A stretch of 64,000 nucleotides of DNA. Origin: Anthostomella pinea (Eukaryota; Ascomycota; Sordariomycetes; Xylariales; Xylariaceae). The translations under genes were made by a program, and so were the position numbers. Below, piece by piece: positions 1 through 9,406 of the stretch (position 1 is the stretch's first letter; every line of letters begins with the position of its first letter). The stretch is taken from assembly GCA_963556695.1 (NCBI GenBank), contig CAUWAG010000019.1:1488001-1552000 (forward strand). The letters run 5' to 3'. The notes below the pieces were generated by a model. That model made no database searches. It saw only the letters and a program-made list of their open reading frames with translations, and was not told the origin of the DNA.

Positions 1-2650
1 AGACTATAACCCTGCTGACTGTGTTTGGCTTTTTCCCGCTCAAGGAGTAGGGTCTCTGAAGAGCGGTTGGCTGTCAAAATGGCATCAATAAGCTGAACAC
101 CCTCTAGAGAACCGTCTGGGTCCTGGTTGTTGGCTTTCAAGGTGGCCACAATAGCACATACCAGGTTGTCTTCTGGACTAGATGACGAGTCGGTCACAGG
201 CAGGTCAACGGGTCCATTGAACCTTTTAACAGGTAGGAGGATCTGGCGGCGACTTTCATCCTTGATGGCCTTTTGTGTAGCCAGATCTATAGCTTTCCGT
301 GATAGAGTATCAGCTATCAGGTTCTCCCTATCTGGATGGAAAGAAATGGTGAAGTCCAGGCCCGAGATATCCTTACTCCAGGCTGCTTGTCGAGCATTGA
401 GCTGTCGCTTAGTGGCAAAGTACTGGAGTGCCTGATGATCTGTGAAAACAGGAAAGGGATGCTGAAGGGCAGTGAGCATGTGGTTCCATTCTCACATGGC
501 ATAGACAATTGCCAGTAGTTCCTTATCATGGATGGGATAGTTGCACTCTATTGTATTCATAGTTCGCGACAAATAGGCCACTGGATGCCAGTTGCCTTGC
601 TCATCCTGTTGGGAAAGGGCTGCTGAGATTACACCATCTGAAGCGTCTGTTTCCAGCTTGGTAGAAGCTGCTTCCTTGAAATGTGAGAGCAAGGGAGCTG
701 AGCATAAGGCAGCCTTTAGGTTGTCAAAGGCTCTCTGCTGTTCCTTGGTCCATAGGTACTTGGTTGCCACAGTGAGACGGTAAAGAGATTTAGCTATCCT
801 GCTAAAACCATCTATGAATTGCCAGTAGAAGTTACAGAATCCCAAGAAAGACTGTAATTCTTAACAGTCTTAGGCTCTTCCCAGTCCCTCACGACGGCAA
901 TCTTGGCTTGATCAACTGATATGCCACTGGTTGATATTATATATCCCAGGAATTTTGTTGATATGACAGCAAACTCGCTCTTCTTGATGTCAGCCTGGAG
1001 GCCAGCTTCCCGGAGCTTCTGGAGGACCTTATGGACATGGTCCTAGTGTTCCAATGGGTCTGCAGAAAAGATCAGGATATTGTCCACATAGGCTGTACAG
1101 AACTCGTCCAGATATGGGAACAAGGCCTTGTTGATATATCGCTGGAAGGTACTTGGGCCGTTACAAAGTCCGAAAGGGAGCACTTTGTACTTGTACTGAC
1201 CAAAGCGCGTGCAAAAGGTCGTGAGATCTTCAGAGGCTGGATCCATGCGGATTCGGTGGAAAGCCGCCCTGATATCCAACTTGGTGAACAGCTTAGCGCT
1301 AGATAGACGTTCCAAAGTTTCGCTGATTAATGGCAGTGGGTAGCGGTCCTTTTTTGACTGAGCATTGAGCTCGCGGTAGTCAACACAGAAACGCAAGCCT
1401 CTATTTGGCTTTTTGGCAAAGAGAACAGGGGACCCATACTCTGTTCCACTGGGAACAATCCATTCCTTGCGCAAGTGTTCCGTCAGATATTGCTTGAGGG
1501 CAATAAGGTGGTCGGCTTTCATGCTATATAAGGGGTGCAGACGAAGAGTCTTAGCCCCTGGCTTGAGCTCGATCTTGTGGTCAATATCCTTGCGGAAAGG
1601 GGGTAGCTCGTTGCTTTCTGTCTTAGAAAACACATCCATAAAATCTTGTGCCTCTGGGGGAAGCCTGCTGCGTAGCAGGTGCTGAGTCTCTAAGTCCTCT
1701 TTATCAATAGAGTAATCAATAGCTTGATCAAGCTCATATACCAAAAAGGAGAACACATTTCCGTAGCTGTGTCGTTAATGTTGCCCCTTCTGACAGTGAC
1801 TAGCCTGTCTAAAGAAGGTACTTCCTGAGACTAGGTGGATATCCGCGCCCAGAACGTTCATTATTGCGTCTTTGCTAACCTTGGGATGAACAGCCTGGCG
1901 TACCGAAGTCTTTTGCAAGGATACCGGGCGGTCCCGTCCTGCTAGCTGGTCTTTCATAGCCTGCAAGGACTGATGATGGTCTCTTGCCCATGTAGCCAGT
2001 ACTTGAGGGCGTTGTAGTATCTTCTGTGGGCGTTTCTCTTGCTCTTCCAATTGTGAATCCCTATGGAGCATATCTTGCTGGGCCTGAGGATTGATAGCCC
2101 GTTGTCTTAACCACTGGCGAGCTGGGTTGGTGATGTCGGTCTTCCAGTTGGTAAGGAAAGGTAGTTCTGGTGGGAAATATAGGCGGTTCCGCCGGCAGTC
2201 TGGTAAGAGGTTGTGAACAGCCAAAAACCGCTTGCCAACAATAAGGTCAAAGTTCTTGCTGGGTCCAAACTCTGCTTTTAGGATAGGGGCTTCCCGGAAG
2301 GTTCTTTCCTGAATCTGGAAATTTGCTGTAACCGCTGTATTGATAACCTGTGAATGCCCCTTGCCAAAGCCATTCAGGGTGGCAGGCTCATCAAAATGTC
2401 TTTAAGAGAGTTCCCATCGTTGAGCCAAGGGTCTCATGATTGAACGGCTGCCTAAAAGATAAACCTCTGCTCCGGTATCAATCAAAACTTTTACACGCAC
2501 TGCAATTCCATTCCACCGGATGGTTGCAGTCATCACAAAGGTACTGCCGCCTATCAAGCCAGTGAGGTCTGATTAAAGTGATGGAATTTCAAGGGAGTGG
2601 TGAGCCAGTTGATTGATAGTACATTGGAGGCCTAGGTAGGAGACTTTCCC
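1..2650 (-). pseudogene. pol: Retrotransposon Pol: protease, reverse transcriptase, RNase H (partial, broken)
   Basis: The frame is offset by -1 from gag. An aspartic protease motif DTGA lies at 2479-2468. Reverse transcriptase occupies about 1756-1043, with the family blocks around FCVDYRELN, TKLDIRAAFHRI and LPFGLCNGPSTFQ. The catalytic YVDD is YVDN here, a change explained by TpG to TpA. Stops occur at 2575-2573, 2404-2402, 1777-1775 and 1045-1043 (CAG to TAG plausible). A one-base deletion near 860 shifts the frame. RNase H follows from about 845, has a TGA at 494-492, then stays open to position 1 and includes the RNase H end and a TLSRK-type connection segment. Integrase is outside the window. 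The fragment is clearly pol; loss of activity is inferred from the stops and the altered catalytic motif. Confidence 0.9.
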
Positions 2651-4119
2651 TAGGCCCTTGAGTTTTCTGACCCGCTGTCAGAAGTAACATCCTGGGTCAG
2701 ACCAGAAGAGGTCTCATTGTCTTCTTCTAGAAAATGTACATGAGGAGTTCTTTTGTCTGGACACTTGGGAGCAATATGACCCTCTTTGCTACACAAGTAG
2801 CATGTGACACTTTCTGCCTTGTGGGGTGTGTGTGATTGGTGAATGTGCTTCCTTTCAGGGACTGTAGAGAGACGGGGAGTCTTCTGATCAGGTGATGCTC
2901 TTGCTGGTTGGAAGGTAGTGTCAATCGCTTGGTTGGACAAAGCTTGGGTTGGTAGGCTTCTGATGAACTGTTGGTGTCCAGGTGCCGCAGTGATGGTATG
3001 GCGGGAGGAAGCTTTTAAGAAGCTTTGGCGCTGCTTCTTGACCCGTTCAATCTCTGCAAGCTGTTAAGCATTGCTAGAACAGATATTCCAAAATTGGTTG
3101 AAAGAAACGTTAGAGTCAAGGTAAGAAGCCATCACTTGTATCCTTAGGGGTGGTGTCAGCTTTCGGTTCAGTTCATACTTCCATTCTGTCCGGGACAGGC
3201 CTGCCTTGCTGACTAAGAGAACCCATGTGGAACAAAAGGAGTAGAAGTCTTGCACTGGTTCCATCCATAGATCATGGAGCTGATCCCTGGCTTGAGCAGC
3301 TGCATCAGGATTGCTGTAAGAGGACCGGAAAAGGTCATACACCTCTTCAATGGTAGTAAGTGACTCGGTGTTCTCTTCAGAAATGAATGGTTCCAATGCT
3401 ATAACTGCATCACCTTCTATTAGTGTACAAAGCCAATCAAACTTTGATTCTTTTGTAGGGAAGAGCCACCAGTTGGTCCGTAGCTTGCGTTAGGTACTGT
3501 TCTTCCACTGTTCAAAGGTTGGGTTTTGACCGTCACTCAGCTTTGCAGGGTCTGCCAGCTTGATGGAATGTCGCATGGCATTTGAGGTTGATGTCATGGA
3601 AGCTGAGGAGTCCCACCTAGGGGTCGTTGTGTGTGGAGAACCTGTTTCCAAGGAAGGAAAGGCTCGTTCTTCTCGTGGTGTGCTGAAATGCACAGACTAT
3701 CGTTCTGTTATGGGCCTTGGTGGCTCAGACCTCGGGATCCGGATGTGTAGTTCGGTTTGCAGTCTGGCTAGCTGCTCTGCCGTAAGCGTATCCAGGTTAA
3801 AGAGCAAGGGGTCGTCTGATCGGCCCAGATCACTACTCATGATTGGTGCCATGGGCTGGGTCTGTGGGTCCTGGAATGTGGTCCTGGAGGAAGATGGAGC
3901 CGATAAAGAGTTTGAGGGAGATTTGTTGTGGGTCAAAGCGGCCTTTGATCGCGTGTTTGGCTTGTTCTGGCCCTCTTGTGCCTTGGTTCTCTGTTTCTTT
4001 GGTTCTTTCTTTGGCAGAAGGTTATTGGTGTTGTGGGATGTTTGGGTAGGTTGGGCTGGTCTTTCAGTCCCTTCAGAACTATCCTGATATTCTGGAATGA
4101 TAATGGTACTCATCGTCAC
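2650..4119 (-). pseudogene. gag: Retrotransposon Gag with CCHC zinc knuckle, broken by three stops
   Basis: A single minus-strand frame runs about 490 codons from the ATG at 4119 to a TAG at 2652-2650. It is interrupted by TAG at 3699-3697, TAA at 3492-3490 and TAA at 3066-3064. The N-terminal quarter is polar and low in complexity. The segment at about 3064-3396 resembles the retrotransposon Gag capsid region (helical, with a WMEPVQDFYSF stretch). The C-terminal part carries a nucleic-acid-binding zinc knuckle of the form CX2CX4HX4C (C-YL-C-SKEG-H-IAPK-C) at about 2770-2815. Every internal stop can arise from a CAA or CAG codon by one CpA-to-TpA change, the RIP signature. Gag would package the element RNA in cytoplasmic particles; this copy cannot make a full-length protein. 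Confidence 0.85.
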
Positions 4120-4268
4120 GGTGTGTTGGACGGAATCAGTGATAATGGTAGGTGTATAATAAAGTCTTGGTGTAGGTGGGTGTTCGGAGACACTGCACCT
4201 GTCACTGCTAGAGGCAAAACTCCTTGCAGTGGTGATCTGAAGACAAGGCTTCTGATCTGGTATGGAGG

Positions 4269-4280
4269 AGTCTTGATATT
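4269..4280 (-). other. Self-priming primer-binding site (Tf1/sushi type)
   Basis: The minus strand reads AATATCAAGACT one base inside the LTR border. Its exact 12-nt complement lies inside the LTR at 4350-4361, where the element's own RNA would begin. In Tf1 and sushi-type elements the 5' end of the transcript folds back, pairs with the primer site and is cleaved to prime reverse transcription, replacing a host tRNA. The usual tRNA-type TGG start is absent here. The pairing is seen directly; the mechanism is inferred from the family. Confidence 0.75.
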
Positions 4281-4281
4281 A

Positions 4282-4504
4282 TGTCACGGCGAGCGTACTG
4301 AGGAGCTGGGACATGGCCGGCAGCAAGCAGCTATTACTCTATTGATGAGAATATCAAGACTAGAGAGGAAAGGAAGAGAGAGAGAGAGATAGGTACAGTG
4401 GGAGGTTGCCCCTTTAAGGGGATCCTCTGGTCAGATCCTTCCCCTATTGGGAGGTATCCACTTGTCATGTGGGAAGGTCTGTGCAGGCCGCCACAGCCGT
4501 CACA
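4282..4504 (-). repeat. LTR of the gypsy element (5' LTR in element orientation)
   Basis: In element orientation this 223-bp stretch starts TGTGACGGC and ends GCCGTGACA, a TG..CA-bounded terminal inverted repeat matching at 8 of 9 positions. It sits directly upstream of the primer site and the gag start. A pyrimidine-rich run (complement of the GA-rich tract at about 4362-4390) lies just before the proposed transcript start near 4361, which would mark the U3/R junction. The partner LTR is outside the window, so the borders come from structure alone and no target-site duplication can be checked. Confidence 0.7.
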
Positions 4505-4680
4505 TCACGTGCTGTCACGTGATCCCAGGACCATCACCAATGGTAGCGACGTAGCAACCATCACATCATCCGAACCCCTGAACTTCACATTTAACGTATA
4601 ACGATTTTAAAACATATTTATTTATTTAACATATTTCTTTTGATAACGCTTTAATTAATAACGTTTTAATTAAAAAGAGC

Positions 4681-4878
4681 TGTCACATTCCATGCGGCGT
4701 TGTGTCAGAATCTGGTGTTATATTCCAAAAATAACAAGGTGAGGAAGGAAAGGGAAGCCAGCCAAGGTATGGTGCGTACACCTACCTTATGTGGTGGTCC
4801 CGTTCCTTATCTAATCTACACGTGACCTGATGACTAAACATCCATCCATCAAAGTGGATACGGCTGTACACCGTCACA
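4681..4878 (-). repeat. Possible solo LTR of the TGTGACGG class
   Basis: This 198-bp, higher-GC stretch inside the AT-rich block begins TGTCACATTCC and ends CCGTCACA on the plus strand. The minus strand therefore starts TGTGACGG, like the LTR at 4282-4504, and ends TGACA. No convincing target-site duplication flanks it, and similarity to the neighbouring LTR beyond the termini is not obvious by eye. It may be a solo LTR of a related family or a chance match. Confidence 0.3.
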
Positions 4879-5000
4879 ACGGCTAGTTATTAACGCTTTA
4901 AATAATAATAACTAGTTAATAATAACAAGCTTAATAATACCTTAATAAAAGAAAAGAAAAAAGATAGTATAAATAGTATAATAATATTTATAAAAAAGAT

Positions 5001-5230
5001 TGTAATAAAGCTGCTTAAATATAAGTTTAAAAAAAAGTTATTTAACTTGAAAAGTTAAAACATAAACTAAAAAACCTTAAGTAAATAATTAAATTAATGT
5101 TTACGAATTAAGTAGTAATGCGTGGTTTTATTTAGTTTTCGACCGAAAAATCTATCTTTAATATTTAAAACACCCTAACTATTAGCTATATTATTAGCCA
5201 CGTTACTAGCTATACTACCACTTTAATACA
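5001..5230. repeat. Diverged direct repeat, copy A
   Basis: This segment aligns by eye with 7758-7990 in the same orientation. Shared landmarks in the same order are an ATAATAAAGCTG-like start, AAGTAGTA/AAGTGGTA, CGTGGTTTTATTT, a run of AAAACACC, and a TTAGC-CACGTTAC stretch near the end. The copies have diverged mainly by A/T-directed changes and small indels, consistent with ancient duplicated DNA mutated by RIP. No coding potential remains, so the parent element is unknown. Confidence 0.65.
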
Positions 5231-5607
5231 TTTGTTTTTGAACGTATAAACAGTTCATTTATGAAAAAAGAAACTCACCTCACCGCGACTTAAACGAGTA
5301 ACCTTTATGAAATATAAATTCGATTATATTCGTAACTATAAATTATAATATAATTGGAAAAATTAAAATATCGCTATATATACCTTTATATATATATAAT
5401 CTTTTGTTATTTGTATAAATCTCTTTTATTGCTTTTTTAACTAGTGATAAAAAGATTACTCCTTATTTTTTACTTAAATATAAAAAGAAATAACGCTTAA
5501 TATACATAATTCGTATTTATATATAACTTAATATTGAAATCGGTTGTTTTTATTATAAATAGTCTAAAAAATATTAGTTTAAAATCGATAAGTTATTAAT
5601 TAATAAG

Positions 5608-5811
5608 TGTTGGATCCATGCGATTTCAGACTGCAAACCATCTATACAAGGACCCATATGTATGATTAGATAAGATAAGATAGTGGATTGAGAGGGCACT
5701 TGGCCAGACCTTCGAGTCCAGCTAGATTCCTCTCAATCCAACCATCAGCAACATCATGACCTTGACCCCATACTCGAGTATTATGATTGATCGTTCAAGC
5801 CTGTTCCAACA
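5608..5811. repeat. Copia-like solo LTR, copy 1, with 5-bp target duplication
   Basis: A 204-bp unit starts TGTTGGATCC and ends GTTCCAACA, forming the TGTTGGA/TCCAACA terminal inverted repeat typical of fungal Ty1/copia-type LTRs. It is flanked on both sides by ATAAG (5603-5607 and 5812-5816), a clean 5-bp target-site duplication. No internal retrotransposon sequence adjoins it, so it is a solo LTR left by LTR-LTR recombination. Its GC is visibly higher than the surrounding island, which suggests insertion after the island had decayed. The coding direction of the parent element cannot be read from an LTR alone. Confidence 0.88.
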
Positions 5812-6124
5812 ATAAGTGTTAGCTAAGTTAGTGAGAATAGTCTAATATCGTATATATATATTATATAAATAATAATCGTCCCGTTTGTATTATTAAATAA
5901 TAAGGTTAGTTTATAATGTTATAATAAATAAATAGATAGATTAATAAAATAAATATATATATATATATCTCCAAGATAAGTTAACGCCAACTTGATAAAA
6001 ATAACGATTACAGATTAAATATAATTAATAGGTAATTTTAAATTGTCGCGTTTTTAAAAGTCGGTCTTATGTTTAAAAAATATCTCGTAATAGTTTTAAA
6101 AGATATTGACAAGGTTTTTTTATT

Positions 6125-6275
6125 AAAAAGATTAGTTTAATCGAAAGATATACTAAGCTAAGCGGGTATAACGATTTAATATTAAGTGTAAACGTTATAT
6201 AAATGGAGAATATGACGTCTTTTAATATCGAAAACTATTAAATTTAAACTATTTAAAAGGAAATATTTAGAAGGA
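6125..6275. repeat. Diverged inner direct repeat, copy C
   Basis: This AT-rich segment aligns with 6755-6900. Common landmarks are TTTAATC, a GTAACGATT/ATAACGATT block, AGTGTGAA/AGTGTAAA, AAATGGA/AAATGAAA, TACGTC/GACGTC followed by TTAAATATCGA-like sequence, and TTAAATTTAAACTATTTAA near the end. It ends shortly before the second solo LTR. Confidence 0.55.
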
Positions 6276-6325
6276 AATATTTAATTGAGAGAGATATTAC
6301 ACAAAGCGGGTTTAATAAATAAAAT

Positions 6326-6527
6326 TGTTGGATCCATGTGATTCCACAGTCAAACCATCCATAAAGAACCCACATGTATGATTAGATAAGAGGTTATATA
6401 CCAGATTGTGAGGTCACTTAGCCAGACCTGCAGGTCCAGCTAGACTTCCCAATCCAACTATCAGTAACATCATAACCTTGACCCAATACTCGAGGTTTAT
6501 GATTGATCGTTCAAGCCTGTTCCAACA
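6326..6527. repeat. Copia-like solo LTR, copy 2
   Basis: This is a second full-length copy (202 bp) of the unit at 5608-5811, in the same orientation. It starts TGTTGGATCC and ends GTTCCAACA, and the two align along their whole length with scattered substitutions and small indels. The left flank is AAAAT. The right flank is an A-run followed by T (AAAAAT), so a target duplication is likely but cannot be resolved in this simple sequence. Confidence 0.85.
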
Positions 6528-6754
6528 AAAAATAAAATATATTAATAATACAAATCTAGATTATCTCGTTTTACAATAACGGTATCGGCTTATTATAAAA
6601 AGGCTAGATTTAATCAAAAGCATCGAATTGATATTTACCGTTTAAAATAAATGTACCGATTTGATTTTAAATATAAATATCATTAAAATTGATTTGTTTT
6701 GAATAAATCGACGTCATTTGAAACGATAAATTAATCTGCCGTACTTTTATCGAA

Positions 6755-6900
6755 ATAAGGCCAATAAGTGTTCGTTTAATCTACCGCTTTACATAGCCGT
6801 AACGATTAAAGATTGAGTGTGAATACCACTTAAATGAAATTATTACGTCCTTAAATATCGATATTCATTTAATTTGAACTATATTTAACTGGAAAAAAGA
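6755..6900. repeat. Diverged inner direct repeat, copy D
   Basis: This is the partner of 6125-6275, with the same order of landmarks. It ends just upstream of the (TAAA)n tract. Together with the outer pair it shows that the island is built from duplicated units rather than random AT-rich DNA. Confidence 0.55.
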
Positions 6901-6919
6901 AACTATTTAATTTATGGCA

Positions 6920-7558
<639 letters not shown>

Positions 7559-7757
7559 GGCTTAATTATTTAATATTTAATATTAATATAATTAATGATA
7601 AAGTTCGTATAACATTAACTAACAATATCCCATTATTAAACTAGTTTTAACGATCAAGTCTTATATAAAAATACTATGTAATTTTGAATCATTTAATTGA
7701 TCGGTAAGATAATTAGAATACAGCCTATTTAAAGACAGTTATTTATTTAAGAATTAC

Positions 7758-7990
7758 ATTATAATAAAGCTGTTAAAATATAAGTAAAAAAAGAGCTGCT
7801 TAGTTTAAACAGTTAGGATATAAAAAAATATCGGAAATCAAATATATCGAATATATATATATATAAACATATTAAGTGGTAGTACGTGGTTTTATTTGAT
7901 TTTTGACGGGAAAGTTTATATTTTATATGTAAAACACCTAGATTATTAACCACGTTACAAGCTACGTTATTAGTCCTACCATTGTATTAA
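7758..7990. repeat. Diverged direct repeat, copy B
   Basis: This is the partner of the segment at 5001-5230. It keeps CGTGGTTTTATTTGATTTTTGACGG, AAAACACCTAGATTATTA and CCACGTTAC in the same order and spacing. It lies just beyond the (TAAA)n tract, so the two copies flank the solo LTRs, the inner repeat pair and the microsatellite. They might be the remains of LTRs or arms of one large old element. That is inference; the ends are too eroded to define. Confidence 0.62.
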
Positions 7991-8200
7991 ATTGATAAAC
8001 CTCTGAAATAAAATAAATAAATGTATTAAACATTATTGTAACATTTCTTAAAGGTAGGCCAGCTATTAAAATTACATATAATTAAAGATAATTAAGATTA
8101 AAATAGTATAAACCGTAATTATAATTTAAATATCCGCCGTTAAACAGGTTTTAAGCTTGTTATAAGCTTGATAAGATTAAAATAAAAGAGAGCAAGGCTA

Positions 8201-9279
8201 GCTTGTTCCTCTTAAACGGAAGCCTGCATGTGAAAATAAAGCCACCCGACTACCTTAGGTATATAAACGCCTCGTAAATGCCAGGCATAGCCTGAGGTTA
8301 TTGTTGAATGGGAGCCGGAGATAGACACCGGAAGATCTCCAGTGGGGCAGAGACGCACAGGGCATCTGACCCACCAAGAAGACAGATGATCAATCTCTGC
8401 ACGCAGAGCAGAACAATCAATAGCATCAATCAACATCCGTGTATTCAACAGTTATCACATAAGGTATCACAGGCACTCATGTTACCTGATGCCTGAGTGC
8501 ACCTGCACCTACATACCCATGCACTGCCATGAGATGGAACAAGAGGCGGTCCGTGCGTCCGTGCTGGATGCAGGTAGCGCCTTATCTCGCTTCCGATTGC
8601 AGGTCATCCAATCAACTCGCCTCTGGCTACGCGCCGCGCTCCGTCTTCCCCTCTCTACCACTACCGACACGACTTTGTGCGTGAACACACACGAAACTGA
8701 CACGTCGTCGCCCTCGTTCCGGCCGGCAGCACCATTCCCAATTCTTACCCTTTAATTGAGTTTCCTGTTCGAGACGCCTGCCATTGACCGTCAAGCTGCC
8801 ACGAGAAACGAGAAACGACTGACTTTGTGCGCCAACCAAGTTGCACACCAGCAAGCAGAAGCCTTCGTCAGAAGCACCCGGCGGTATACTACTCCCAGGT
8901 GCTAATATTGCGCAAAAACTCAATACCTCGGTATCAACGTACTTCTCACACACCATACCGATCTTTCTATACCGTTGACGTATTCCTGATCGACCATACA
9001 AGCTGCACCCGTTTTCTTGACGACCGGCCTGACTGCCTTGCATACAAGCGCCTTATGTGACCAAGACTCCAGACAGACATCTATACCGTCGTATACCCCG
9101 TTACTTCGGCACAACAATCCCATTATCTTCCCGCATATGCATGCCCTGCAGAGTCTTGCCGCCCATCGAGTCCTTCCGTTCGGTATCGTCACAATTGGAG
9201 CGTACGCGCCGGCTTCTTTGTCAACTGGCGCCTGGTCATGTCTAGGTAGACACACCTCGTAGTACCGTACAGCTCGCCC
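8201..9279. other. Non-coding stretch between repeat island and the APSES gene
   Basis: Composition returns to normal here. No open frame resembles a protein, and the short ORFs on both strands overlap one another without family features. The right part probably holds the promoter and 5' leader of the APSES gene starting at 9407. No clear TATA element was singled out. Confidence 0.5.
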
Positions 9280-9396
9280 ATGGCCTCGACCGCCGCCATC
9301 CAACACCAACAAGCTGCATTCCCCGACGGCGTGTCCGCTTCCGCTTCGATCTCTTCCCTCCAACCTCGAGCAAATCGGTACCTGAGCAGCAGTTAG
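9280..9396 (+). CDS. Putative 38-codon upstream ORF in the APSES gene leader
   Basis: An ATG in a good context (CCCATGG) opens a 38-codon frame that ends at TAG 9394-9396, ten bases before the main ATG at 9407, and in a different frame. The product would be small and rich in Ala, Ser and Gln, with no recognised domain. If the transcript starts upstream of 9280, ribosomes would meet this ORF first, which could lower translation of the transcription factor. Inclusion in the mRNA is not proven. Confidence 0.35.
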   Translation: MASTAAIQHQQAAFPDGVSASASISSLQPRANRYLSSS

Positions 9397-9406
9397 GGAT
9401 CTCAAC

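Larger units (their letters stand above)
1..4504 (-). mobile_element. Degenerate Ty3/gypsy LTR retrotransposon, truncated by window edge
   Basis: Read on the minus strand, the order is LTR, primer-binding site, gag with zinc knuckle, aspartic protease, reverse transcriptase and RNase H. The integrase, any chromodomain and the second LTR would lie left of position 1. Protease before RT/RNase H, and RT/RNase H of this sequence type, identify Ty3/gypsy (Metaviridae-like). The self-complementary primer site points to the Tf1/sushi group of chromoviruses. Several in-frame stops, at least one frameshift and a changed catalytic residue show that this copy is not autonomous. Most lesions are C-to-T or G-to-A changes in a CpA/TpG context, as RIP produces. 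Base composition is much less AT-biased than the island next to it, so this copy was either hit lightly or is younger. Confidence 0.93.

Noticed and set aside
3560..4087. 175-codon plus-strand open frame over the gypsy gag
   Set aside because: It is the antisense shadow of gag, whose zinc knuckle and frame are on the minus strand.
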